64,000 nt of DNA, taken from NCBI GenBank assembly GCA_016858145.1, contig JAEHOE010000100.1:310001-374000 (forward strand), written 5' to 3'. The translations under genes were made by a program, and so were the position numbers. This DNA is from Edaphochlamys debaryana (taxonomy: Eukaryota > Chlorophyta > Chlorophyceae > Chlamydomonadales). Under the pieces are notes generated by a model. The model saw nothing but the letters and a program-made list of their open reading frames with translations, made no database searches and had not been told where the DNA came from. Within the stretch, counting starts at the first letter, position 1. Each line of letters opens with the position of its first letter. This document shows, one piece after another, positions 29,865 through 41,350 of the stretch.

Positions 29865-31428
29865 GTCTCCACCGGTAGCGTGTAACTCAAGTTTTGTAAG
29901 AGCAATATGTGCTGGACAACGCCTTAAGTAGGGACGGCAGCCGGAATCGGGGCCGTGGCCGAAAGGCGCCGGAGGTGCTGCCAGCTGGCAGGGGCGGGTA
30001 CCTTTTTGACGAGCGTGCAGCTCAGGTGCAGGTTTTGGTGCCCGTTGAGCAACCTGCCCGACGCGCCTTGGAACTGGTCGTGTTGCTCTAAAATGCATGC
30101 TTGCAATCGTGAATGACCCTGCTAGCTGCTGCCGGACGGGCGGGGGGCAGGTGCTGCCAGGCAGGTCCAGGTCGTCGCCGTCGGGCTGCGGCCTGGACGA
30201 ACCTATCACACGAGCTACAATCAGCTATGCATTGCGATTGGAGGCGCGACCGGGCTCGTCTAGCGGCACGTCGGGGGTTGCGGGGCACCAGTTATTACGA
30301 CGGTCACACTCAGTGTCGGCCGGCTGGTCACCAGGCGCGCCGTGACGAAGCGGGACGAACCGGGACTGACATGGACGGGTCGGAGCTGCAGCTGTGAATG
30401 CTGGTGCATGGTCCACGGCCATTCGCGTATGCGAGGAGCGAGAAGCGGCTGGTCCTTGCGGGCGGGCGGGCGGGCAGGCCTGCGCAGGCGGATTAACACG
30501 ATTTACGTGTGCGCAACGACGTGTCAAGTTTGGCGCCTCGCGCAACCGCTTCAATTTGAGATGCTGTCAAACGGAGCTCATACAGACCGAATTGGGATTC
30601 TATGGCTCAAGGGTGAAGGAGTCCAAGAGCTCGGTGCCTTCGCGCGCTCGGCCGCCGCTCGGGCGCAAGCGACGTCGCTCGAGCGCCGTGCCGCGCACCA
30701 GCACCAGTGTGCAAAGCACGTAACCCCAACCACAGTCGTCCAGGAGCGCTGGCGCGACGTGGCCGCAGGGGGGAAGCTGGGACGCCTCAGGCTCCCCCGC
30801 CCCTTACTTGCCGCAAGGACGCTTCTACCGCTTCTCGCTCCTCGCATACGCGAATGGCCGTGGACCATGCACCGGCATTCACAGCTGCAGCTCTGACCCG
30901 TCCATGTCAGTCCCGGTTCGTCCCGGTTCGTCACGGCGCAGCCTGGTGACCAGCCGGCCGACAGTGAGTGTGACCGTCGTATTAACTGGCAACCCCCGAC
31001 GTGCCGCTGGACGAACCCGGTCGCGCCCTCCAATCGCAATGCATCGCCGCTGATTGTAGCTCGTGTGATGAGTTCGTCCAGGCCGCAGCGCCTGGTGTGC
31101 TTGCGCGACGGGGACGAGCTGGACCTGGCAGCACCTGCCCCCCCCCCGTCCGGCAGCTAGCAGGGTACATTCACGACTGCAAGCAGGCATTCAGAGCAAC
31201 ACGAGCTGCCCCAAGCAACTCAGCAAGCATTGTCGTCAATCTAGGCGCGTCGGGCAGGTTATGCAACGGGCACCAAAACCTGCTGCACGCTCGTCGAAAA
31301 GGTACCCGCCCATCCCAGCTGGCCCCTTTCGGCCACGGACCCGATTCTGGCTGCCGTCCCTACTTAAGGCGCTGCCCAGCACATATTGCTACTCTACAAA
31401 GCTTGAGATACACGCTGACGGTGGAGAC
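29865..31428. promoter_or_regulatory. Shared palindromic upstream region of the HYR pair
   Basis: The two gene copies are head-to-head, 1,564 bp apart. 29,865-30,461 and 30,811-31,428 are diverged inverted copies of each other, presumably each with a promoter. The centre (30,462-30,810, ~349 bp) is unpaired. It contains GC-rich runs (GGGCGGGCGGGCGGGC at ~30,463) and no gene I recognise. Confidence 0.55.
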
Positions 31429-34400
31429 ATGATGGCAACACCGCCCTGTGCTCCTGCGGGGGCCTTCCTGCTGCTGGCCCTCGGCCTGTTCGCTTCCCTG
31501 GCGTCCGCCTCCCACTTCCGCGCTGGTATGACGGCCTGGCGCATCGACGAGAACGATCAGCTGGAGATCACGCTGACGTCTTCGTGGCAGTAAGCCAGCA
31601 GTCGGGGCGGCTGGGGCCGGGGCGGATGGATGGATGCAAGTCGGAACGGCGGAACGCACCGTTGGCCGCCGCGTTGATTGCAGTAGCGCGCTTGAGCTGC
31701 AACGGCTATCCATGGGCTCGCGGTTATCCTCCCCCCGCGCACCCTCGTCGCCACAACAGGGATGGCTCGGGCGGCATTGGCTTCATTAACTCGGACTGCG
31801 GTATCAGCTTTAGCCAGAGCCTCGCTGACGGCGGCAGCATCAAGTTCAAAGATGCCGCTGGCATTCCGTACTACACGCTGACGTGAGTGGCGGGGTCAGG
31901 GGAGGGGTGCACGGGAGCTGGGGGGGACTGGGCGCGGAGACGGGGCCGAGGCCACGGCGATGGGCCGAGCGCACCCCGTGGTTATGGCAGTGTTGTGCGC
32001 GTACCCCTTGCGCCCCCCGCGCGCGTTCGTTCCACACACTTGAAGACCTGGCGGTAGAGCTCTATGCGGCCATACATTGCTCGCTCGCGATACACAGTTC
32101 AGCAGTTGAACGATGCGTACACACCCGATTGCAGTGCCCATACCTCTAGGGCTAAGCATAACATACTGCCTTAGTGGTTCAGCGCGTGCGATGAAACCGA
32201 AGCCCAGCGAGACGCAATTTTGCCTCCAACGCAAGGCACACCAACTTGTAGGCGCGAGGTGCATGCGCCTCTGTACCTCTACATATGACCCAGGACCAGC
32301 CGCTGGATCCCAGCAGGATGGCTTTTGTGCCTCAGCAGAATGCGACGAGCGACGGCGGGCCAGCGAGTGCCGGTGCAGCAGGTGCAACGCCTGCTATATT
32401 TCTCATGTGCACCTCATGCGTCTCCGCGTAATGTGGCACGAAGAAGTTTCCTCGCATGGTCCTCGCATGGCCTTGTCCGCGGTCCGCGTGTGTGTGCTGC
32501 AGACTGCTTGTGCACAATTATTTGCTTCACGCTTAAGCTTGTGTGCTTCCAGAAGCAAGCCACCGCATTGCAGGGAAAACCGCCCACGCACCCCCCTAAC
32601 CCCGCCGCCCCCCCTGCGCTGCAGTACGATCCGCACATTCTCCAAGCCATCTTCCACCTGCACATTTACAATGGCTAGCTGCTGCCGCATTTACGAGATT
32701 GTGTATGGAAGTTCCGGCAACTTCGACGTCAGGACCACGTACACCCCTGGCGTGACCATGTCGTCGAAGCCGACGAACCCTGCGATCACCCAGATCGCCA
32801 AAGCCGCCTCGGGGGTAAGGCCCGCGGACGCCGGGTGGACAGCGCCAAGTGCGGGTACTGCCCTGAGTGCTCCACGATACCGGTACCAAACATCGTTGGT
32901 TGTTACTGCTTGCCACGCGCCATCTTGCTCTAGCGCTCTCCCGTCCCAAGCTCCTGCACGGCCCCCCCCACCTCCCCGTCGCCATGTGCCCTTCAGGCCT
33001 CTGCCTCGGTCTTCGTGCCTGTGTCCAAGGCCCCTGGGTCGACCATCTCCTGCAGCCTGGTTGATGGTGCTCTTGGGTCGGCCTTTTCGGAGCTGTCCGT
33101 CGCAACTGAGACCGGCGGTTGCAGGTGCGTGTCGGCGGGGGGGGGGGGGGCTTGGGGCCCGAGCCGAGCCCAGGCAACCAAGCCACCTGAGCTTACGAGC
33201 ACACGGTGGCTGAGGGGCCGAAGTGGGTGCTGGATGGCAGCTGAGCGGTGCTCACGGCCCGTGCCATCCACGGTGCTCCCAGGGTGTCTTGGGCCAACTC
33301 GGGCCGCAACGCCCAGGACAAGGCCCCCGTGACCCTGCGCGTCACGTCTGGTGCCATCTACACGGACACCGATTTCATCCTTGTAAGTGCGCTGGAGACC
33401 CCGTGTTACTGTGAGGCTGGCTGTACTCTTCAGGGGAGAGGGCCCTTAGGCTGCGGCGGGTGTAGTCTGGCGTGCCTGGTCTCCCCCCTCAACCGGGTGT
33501 AGCTTGGCGCGTACCGCTCACCCCCGCCCCTTGTGCTCCCATTGCTTGCCCCCCCCCCCTCGCCCGCTCGCAGGAGATCAGCAACGCTGCCCCCGGCAGC
33601 CCTCCCACGACCGTCGTCACCTCCAACGGTCAGACCGTTGCCCAGGGCACCACCCTGACATTTGCTGTCGGCAACCCCTACACGGTGAGGCGCGCGAGGG
33701 GGCACTGCCGGGGACACCAGACAGCGCGCATCCCGCCCCGGGCTGCCTGCTGATCACTTGTACGGGCCTGACTATAAATCATGGTGACTCCCGATCACTT
33801 GTCCCAGTGCAACTTCGCTAGCTAGCCGTCATGCGCCCGACCAAGCCGCATTGGCTGCAGATGGCGTCGTGCGGTCGGCGTGTTGTCCATCCGCCATGGG
33901 CCCTCCCAACCTGCCCTCCTCGCAGGTGACCTTCACCTCCACCGACCCCGATGCCGGCGCCCTCATCACGGCTCAGCTCGTGGGCGTGCTCCCCTCCGGT
34001 GCCACCCTGACCAACGTCGGCCCGGCCGGTTCCCCCCTGGTCAGCACCTTCACCTGGACCCCAACCACCCCCAACCAGTTGGGCACCGTGCAGCTGCTGG
34101 TGTCGGATGAGACCAACAAGCAGGTCACCGCCTCATTTGGATACACCGTCCCCGCGGACACCACCACGTAGGAGGAGGCCAACACCCTCGGCGGCCGCAT
34201 CGTGACCTTTGAGAGCTACAGCCCTGCCCCCTCCGCGAATGACAACATAGACGGTGTCGTCGCGGTCACCTGCTCGCCAGTGTCGGGCTCCAAGTTCCCT
34301 GTCGGCTCGACCGCGGTCACTTGCACCGCTACCGATGCCTCTGGAAACGTGGGCACTAACTCCTTCACCGTGACCATCAGTGAGTGCATTTGTGACTGGG

Positions 34401-37400
34401 GAAATGCAAGGGGTCGACACGGGTACACTGAGACAGCCAGCCAAGCAAGACATGCAGGACACCCCCTGTGCCCGCCCCGCCCTCAGCCGATGCCACCAAG
34501 CCGATTGTGTCTGTCCCCACGGCCATCACGGCCGAAGCCGACACCCTTGGCGGGCGCGTCGTGAACTACACCCCTCTGCCCTCGGCAACCGACATCAACG
34601 ACGGCGCTATCACGCCCTCGTGCAGCGTTGCCTCGGGTTCCAAGTTCGCTGTCGGCTCCACCACCGTCACTTGCACTGCCAAGGACAAGGCTGGCAACAT
34701 TGGCACTGCCTCCTTCACCGTGACCATCAGTGAGTGCAGAATCTGGGCAAGAGCGGACGTGGGGGTGCACGTGAGCTGTTCTGACCTCTCGCTCAAGAGC
34801 CATCTGTCCAATGACCTCACATTCCCCCATGCCCCATGGCCCGCCCCGCCCTCAGCCGATGCCACCAAGCCGATTGTGTCTGTCCCCACGGCCATCACGG
34901 CCGAAGCCGACACCCTTGGCGGGCGCGTCGTGAACTACACCCCTCTGCCCTCGGCAACCGACATCAACGACGGCGCTATCACGCCCTCGTGCAGCGTTGC
35001 CTCGGGTTCCAAGTTCGCTGTCGGCTCCACCACCGTCACTTGCACTGCCAAGGACAAGGCTGGCAACATTGGCACTGCCTCCTTCACCGTGACCATCAGT
35101 GAGTGCAGAATCTGGGCAAGAGCGGACGTGGGGGTGCACGTGAGCTGTTCTGACCTCTCGCTCAAGAGCCATCTGTCCAATGACCTCACATTCCCCCATG
35201 CCCCATGGCCCGCCCCGCCCTCAGCCGATGCCACCAAGCCGATTGTGTCTGTCCCCACGGCCATCACGGCCGAAGCCGACACCCTTGGCGGGCGCGTCGT
35301 GAACTACACCCCTCTGCCCTCGGCAACCGACATCAACGACGGCGCTATCACGCCCTCGTGCAGCGTTGCCTCGGGTTCCAAGTTCGCTGTCGGCTCCACC
35401 ACCGTCACTTGCACTGCCAAGGACAAGGCTGGCAACATTGGCACTGCCTCCTTCACCGTGACCATCAGTGAGTGTGGAGCCGGGGCAGGGGGAGACGGGT
35501 GGTTGCACGCAAACTGGGAGGGCGCAGCTGGGAGGCGGCACACGTGCTCCCATCAAGGACCCGTCCTTTCCCCGTTCCGTGCCCGCCCCTCCCTCAGCCG
35601 ACACTACCAAGCCGGATGTGACGGTGCCTTCGGACATCACGGCTGAGGCCGACACTCTTGGCGGGCGCGTCGTGACCTTCTCGTCCTCCTCTGCCGACAT
35701 CACTGACGGTGCCATCACGCCCACCTGCGTCCCCGCGTCGGGCTTCAAGTTTCCTGTGGGTTCCACCCCTGTGACTTGCTCCGCCACGGATGCTGCTAAG
35801 AACACTGGCACTGCCACCTTCACCGTGACCATCAGTGAGTGTGGAGCCGGGGCAGGGGGAGACGGGTGGTTGCACGCAAACTGGGAGGGCGCAGCTGGGA
35901 GGCGGCACACGTGCTCCCATCAAGGACCCGTCCTTTCCCCGTTCCGTGCCCGCCCCTCCCTCAGCCGACACTACCAAGCCGGATGTGACGGTGCCTTCGG
36001 ACATCACGGCTGAGGCCGACACTCTTGGCGGGCGCGTCGTGAACTACACCCCTCTGCCCTCGGCAACCGACATCAACGACGGCGCTATCACGCCCTCGTG
36101 CAGCGTTGCCTCGGGTTCCAAGTTCGCTGTCGGCTCCACCACCGTCACTTGCACTGCCAAGGACAAGGCTGGCAACATTGGCACTGCCTCCTTCACCGTG
36201 ACCATCAGTGAGTGCAGAATCTGGGCAAGAGCGGACGTGGGGGTGCACGTGAGCTGTTCTGACCTCTCGCTCAAGAGCCATCTGTCCAATGACCTCACAT
36301 TCCCCCATGCCCCATGGCCCGCCCCGCCCTCAGCCGATGCCACCAAGCCGATTGTGTCTGTCCCCACGGCCATCACGGCCGAAGCCGACACCCTTGGCGG
36401 GCGCGTCGTGAACTACACCCCTCTGCCCTCGGCAACCGACATCAACGACGGCGCTATCACGCCCTCGTGCAGCGTTGCCTCGGGTTCCAAGTTCGCTGTC
36501 GGCTCCACCACCGTCACTTGCACTGCCAAGGACAAGGCTGGCAACATTGGCACTGCCTCCTTCACCGTGACCATCAGTGAGTGTGGAGCCGGGGCAGGGG
36601 GAGACGGGTGGTTGCACGCAAACTGGGAGGGCGCAGCTGGGAGGCGGCACACGTGCTCCCATCAAGGACCCGTCCTTTCCCCGTTCCGTGCCCGCCCCTC
36701 CCTCAGCCGACACTACCAAGCCGGATGTGACGGTGCCTTCGGACATCACGGCTGAGGCCGACACTCTTGGCGGGCGCGTCGTGACCTTCTCGTCCTCCTC
36801 TGCCGACATCACTGACGGTGCCATCACGCCCACCTGCGTCCCCGCGTCGGGCTTCAAGTTTCCTGTGGGTTCCACCCCTGTGACTTGCTCCGCCACGGAT
36901 GCTGCTAAGAACACTGGCACTGCCACCTTCACCGTGACCATCAGTGAGTGTGGAGCCGGGGCAGGGGGAGACGGGTGGTTGCACGCAAACTGGGAGGGCG
37001 CAGCTGGGAGGCGGCACACGTGCTCCCATCAAGGACCCGTCCTTTCCCCGTTCCGTGCCCGCCCCTCCCTCAGCCGACACTACCAAGCCGGATGTGACGG
37101 TGCCTTCGGACATCACGGCTGAGGCCGACACTCTTGGCGGGCGCGTCGTGACCTTCTCGTCCTCCTCTGCCGACATCACTGACGGTGCCATCACGCCCAC
37201 CTGCGTCCCCGCGTCGGGCTTCAAGTTTCCTGTGGGTTCCACCCCTGTGACTTGCTCCGCCACGGATGCTGCTAAGAACACTGGCACTGCCACCTTCACC
37301 GTGACCATCAGTGAGTGTGGAGCCGGGGCAGGGGGAGACGGGTGGTTGCACGCAAACTGGGAGGGCGCAGCTGGGAGGCGGCACACGTGCTCCCATCAAG

Positions 37401-39915
37401 GACCCGTCCTTTCCCCGTTCCGTGCCCGCCCCTCCCTCAGCCGACACTACCAAGCCGGATGTGACGGTGCCTTCGGACATCACGGCTGAGGCCGACACTC
37501 TTGGCGGGCGCGTCGTGACCTTCTCGTCCTCCTCTGCCGACATCACTGACGGTGCCATCACGCCCACCTGCGTCCCCGCGTCGGGCTTCAAGTTTCCTGT
37601 GGGTTCCACCCCTGTGACTTGCTCCGCCACGGATGCTGCTAAGAACACTGGCACTGCCACCTTCACCGTGACCATCAGTGAGTGTGGAGCCGGGGCAGGG
37701 GGAGACGGGTGGTTGCACGCAAACTGGGAGGGCGCAGCTGGGAGGCGGCACACGTGCTCCCATCAAGGACCCGTCCTTTCCCCGTTCCGTGCCCGCCCCT
37801 CCCTCAGCCGACACTACCAAGCCGGATGTGACGGTGCCTTCGGACATCACGGCTGAGGCCGACACTCTTGGCGGGCGCGTCGTGACCTTCTCGTCCTCCT
37901 CTGCCGACATCACTGACGGTGCCATCACGCCCACCTGCGTCCCCGCGTCGGGCTTCAAGTTTCCTGTGGGTTCCACCCCTGTGACTTGCTCCGCCACGGA
38001 TGCTGCTAAGAACACTGGCACTGCCACCTTCACCGTGACCATCAGTGAGTGTGGAGCCGGGGCAGGGGGAGACGGGTGGTTGCACGCAAACTGGGAGGGC
38101 GCAGCTGGGAGGCGGCACACGTGCTCCCATCAAGGACCCGTCCTTTCCCCGTTCCGTGCCCGCCCCTCCCTCAGCCGACACTACCAAGCCGGATGTGACG
38201 GTGCCTTCGGACATCACGGCTGAGGCCGACACTCTTGGCGGGCGCGTCGTGACCTTCTCGTCCTCCTCTGCCGACATCACTGACGGTGCCATCACGCCCA
38301 CCTGCGTCCCCGCGTCGGGCTTCAAGTTTCCTGTGGGTTCCACCCCTGTGACTTGCTCCGCCACGGATGCTGCTAAGAACACTGGCACTGCCACCTTCAC
38401 CGTGACCATCAGTGAGTGTGGAGCCGGGGCAGGGGGAGACGAAGGGGTGTTTGTGAACTGGCTCAAGAACCCATGAAGTACATCCCCAGCACCGTCTGAC
38501 AATCCGCTTGCCCCCCCACCCCCCGGCCCTCCGTTCCCACCTCTCAGCCGACGTCACGCCGCCTACCTTCCCTAACGGCCCTCCGGCGGACATCACGCTC
38601 GAGGCCCTGAGCGCTGCCGGCGCCCCCGCCACCATCACCGCCCCTGCCGCTGCCGACACGGAGGACGCTGCCCCCGCCGTCGTGTGCGAGCGCAAGGACG
38701 ACGGCAAGGCCCTGACGGACCTGTTCCCCCTGGGCGCTACCGTTGTGACCTGCACTGCCACGGACCGCAACAACAACGCGGCCTCCGTCACCTTTATGGT
38801 CACTGTCGGTGAGTGGCGGCTGGGGGCAGGAGCAGCAGGGCATTTCTGCTGCAGAGGCTCCCAGTCGCCTTGCATCTCTTCGTATCTCACTGTTCTGCAA
38901 CGTGTGCCCTCACTCCTGCAGTTGACACGACCCGCCCCATCCTCGGCGTTCCCGCTCCGAACGTCCTGGCCGATGCCACGAGCGAGTTCGGCGCCCCTGT
39001 GTCGTACACGGTCACGGTTACGGACGCCGTGACTACCAGCATCGTCCCCACGTGCACGCCGGCCTCCGGCTCCACCTTCGGCTTCGGCTCCACCACCGTC
39101 TCCTGCACCGCCACCGATGCCGCGGGCAACACCGGCACCGCCAGCTTCATGGTCACCGTCAGTGAGTGGGGCGGGGCCGGGATCCGGTGGGCGCCACCCT
39201 ACATCGGTTTGACTGAAGCTGACGGCTGTCCCTCGCTCCACCACACACTGCCCTCCCTCCCCGCGCAGCCGCCTGCGCCTTTGGCGGCTTCCGTCCCCCA
39301 GTGGAGAACCCTGCCCAGGTCAACCTGGTCTCCACGCAGCAGGTGGGGCGGGGGGTCACGGCCCCACATCGTCTTCTTTCCTCTTATCCATGTATGATCA
39401 CCTCTGACACCGCCTTCCTTATCGCCCCATGTTGCTCCATCTCGCTGCTGCGTGCTCTCTCTTCCACCGTGCCCCCATCCCCAGAACCTGCCGCTCAAGT
39501 GGTCTATGGGAGGCTACTGGGGCATGAACATCTTCGCGCCCGGCTACCCCCGGCTCGTGGCTGTCAACTGCGGCACCTTCGCGGACCCTGACGTGCCCAC
39601 GGACGTGCCCACCGACGCAACCGTCACCAACGCCCTCAAGTGAGCACTCGGGAGGAGGCTGGGATGCTGGTTCGGCCTACGGCGAGTTATCACGTTGCCG
39701 CCTAGCCCCAAGTCCTGCTTGCCATGCGCTTGCTGATCCACATTGCCTTACGCCCCCCGCCCTCCAGGTACGACACTACTGAGGGCCGCTACATGCTGGG
39801 CTACAGCCTCAAGGGCCGCACCGTGATCAACACGTGCTACCAGCTGCAGCTGCAGTTCACCACCTGCCCCGGCAGGACCTTCTTGGCCCTCGTCCAGGCC
39901 GTCCGCAACAAGTAG
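31429..39915 (+). CDS. Secreted multi-HYR extracellular protein, right copy (14 HYR, internal TAG)
   Basis: Twenty-three exons by splice-site reading: 31,429-31,589; 31,760-31,882; 32,625-32,814; 32,997-33,124; 33,283-33,382; 33,574-33,684; 33,926-34,379; eleven HYR exons (34,487-38,411); 38,548-38,808; 38,922-39,161; 39,269-39,342; 39,485-39,639; 39,768-39,915. All phases agree, giving ~1,593 codons. The product starts with a signal peptide (AFLLLALGLFASLASA), then an N-terminal β domain with CCRIYEIVYG, a cadherin-like region, 14 HYR immunoglobulin-like repeats (GSTTVTCTAxDxAGN signature) and a C-terminal domain (LPLKWSMGGYWGMNIF). HYR proteins are typically extracellular adhesion or matrix proteins. 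Exon 7 has a 30-nt loss and an inserted TAG at 34,169-34,171, so the unedited product would stop after ~352 residues, before all HYR repeats. Either it is a pseudogene or it makes a short secreted form. Confidence 0.8.
34169..34171 (+). other. In-frame TAG in HYR exon 7 of right copy
   Basis: The right copy reads GACACCACCACG TAG GAGGAGGCC where the left copy reads on from GACACCACC through 30 more bases to ACGGAGGAGGCC. The net change is -27 nt and keeps the frame, but it introduces a stop. Splice sites that could remove it are not evident. Confidence 0.85.
34487..38411 (+). repeat. Tandem array of eleven HYR exon-intron modules
   Basis: Modules start at 34,487, 34,856, 35,225 (type I, 243-bp exon), 35,598 (type II, 237 bp), 35,965 (chimera: type II start, type I end), 36,334 (type I), 36,707, 37,074, 37,441, 37,808 and 38,175 (type II). 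Periods are 369 or 367 bp and the copies are nearly identical, introns included. Every exon is phase 1-1 (ACC ATC A|gt...ag|CC GA), so modules can be gained or lost without changing the frame. The left gene has a single type I and a single type II exon, the apparent ancestral state. Confidence 0.93.
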
Positions 39916-40113
39916 AGCGGACGGGATCGATGCATAGATGTATTGCGAGACAGGCTAGGCCTGCGACGAAAGCCGTGAAATGCCCTCGGTTAGACACACA
40001 TTAGCGATGATTAAATGCTCGCCTTGTTTTGATGCTCGCTCTTGGTCAAGTACAGGTTAATGGGGGGAGAGGGGGGTGGGCAGCGGCTCGTCAAGCGTGG
40101 TTTGCTTGAGGAG

Positions 40114-41350
40114 GGAAGTGGGGTCTGCCTATCAGTGGTATTCGTAACCTCGTAACCTCGTTGATGAGGCCTGGGATAAGCGGCAGTGATGTGTGCTAAT
40201 TATAGTTGGTGATAGAATCCAATGCTTGCGGTGAGAGGTTCACCTGGAAGCGCTGGCTGAGGCTCCAGTCTGTGTAATAACGAAGCGCTGCACCTATCCT
40301 GTGCCGATCTCCGTCCTGGACTCGCACGCGGGGGCCTGATACTGGATGGGTCTCCGCCTGGTGGGCCGCGGAGGTGCCGACGAACGCGATGTGCCACTTC
40401 GCACCTGAGGTGTTATGGAGCAACATTCCAGCTGAGCTTTAACGCCCAGGCCATGCTGCGTAGTGTAAAGGTTGCAACTCGCAGCATCTTTCAACGATAA
40501 CGAGGACCTCCTGGGCCTGGCGGTAAACTCAACATCCACCATCAGCGCCCGCACCAGAGCACTTCAAACGCGTTGCTTCTGATACGTACAGCCTTCCTCT
40601 TTTATTATTTATCTGCTCCGGGTGAAAAGGAGGCAGGCGAGATTGATCGCGAGGCTTGAGTCCTCGCCTCAAGTCCAAACCGCGACCGATGTTGCGTCGG
40701 ACACAGTATCATGCCGTCGGTGCGTTGTTGTTGTAAAGTGTCGCGGAGTTTGTTGCACTCCCGCGGCCATCCACTGGCCCCTACACCCCGAAGCTTCGCG
40801 GCGTTGATGTCCCACGAGGCATGGAATGGGTCCAAGCACCGCGACCTCGACCAAGGCCGCAATACTACCCGCCCCTGCAACCCAAACTGTAGTGGGCCGC
40901 CGCCCCCAACCCGCGTTGAAACCATATCACCATGTTTGGTCTTGGCCAAGGATGTCAAGCGGCATGGCCGCAGCGCACTCCACCCCTTTCTCAGTACATT
41001 TGTCAGCCTTAATGAAGCTCACCAGCAAACGCAGAAGTGCGCGGCAATCTCCCGGGCCTCAGCGCAGAACGCAGTCGCACCACGGTGTCCCCTCTGGCCA
41101 GCCTCAAGCGTCTACAACCCCCAAAGTGCCGATTGCGCTCGTCGCACGCCTTGACGACCCGAGCCAGCCCCACACCACACATCTCGATGGCTCATCCCAC
41201 ACTCCAGGGCGCTGTGCGAGTCCCTTATGCCGCTCGCCCACAACCAATATCCCCCCTGAATATGGGCCGATCACCCGCCGGCGCGCAGCCGTCACCTTCC
41301 TCCTCTCTTCCCCGACTGCCCTCACCCCTCCCTTCCCGAATGAAGCCCCC
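40114..41350. other. Intergenic region, no gene seen
   Basis: Between the end of the inverted repeat and the RING gene. It contains several short frames on both strands without splice-supported coding pattern or family resemblance. Part of it, next to 41,350, is presumably the 3' UTR of the minus-strand RING gene. TGTAA at ~40,734 is on the plus strand and belongs to no gene I can name. Confidence 0.5.

Larger units (their letters stand above)
24477..30461. repeat. Giant inverted repeat, left arm
   Basis: Reverse complement of the right arm (30,811-40,113), including the whole HYR gene with its introns, its upstream region and ~125 bp beyond the stop codon. The left arm is ~6.0 kb and the right arm ~9.3 kb. 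The difference is mostly extra HYR exon-intron modules on the right, plus a ~77-bp insertion past the right gene. The arms end facing each other at GTCCTTGCGG (30,452-30,461) and its complement (30,811-30,820). Confidence 0.9.
30811..40113. repeat. Giant inverted repeat, right arm
   Basis: Inverted counterpart of 24,477-30,461. Introns and flanks match as well as exons, so this is a segmental inverted duplication, not retroposition. Past the gene the arm aligns through GGCTCGTCAAGCGTGG (~40,083-40,098) and loses homology by ~40,113. A short word (CTTGGTCAAGTACAG) occurs on both sides but in a different order, which suggests rearrangement at the outer edge. Confidence 0.9.

Noticed and set aside
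30462..30810. Possible gene in the centre of the inverted repeat
   Set aside because: Only short frames, no domain and no splice signals in a consistent order; treated as spacer.
34468..35646. 392-codon uninterrupted frame across three HYR modules as a single-exon gene
   Set aside because: It runs through introns with consensus GTGAGT...CAG borders; the exon borders match the left gene copy and the phase 1-1 pattern. It is kept only as a finding about intron retention.
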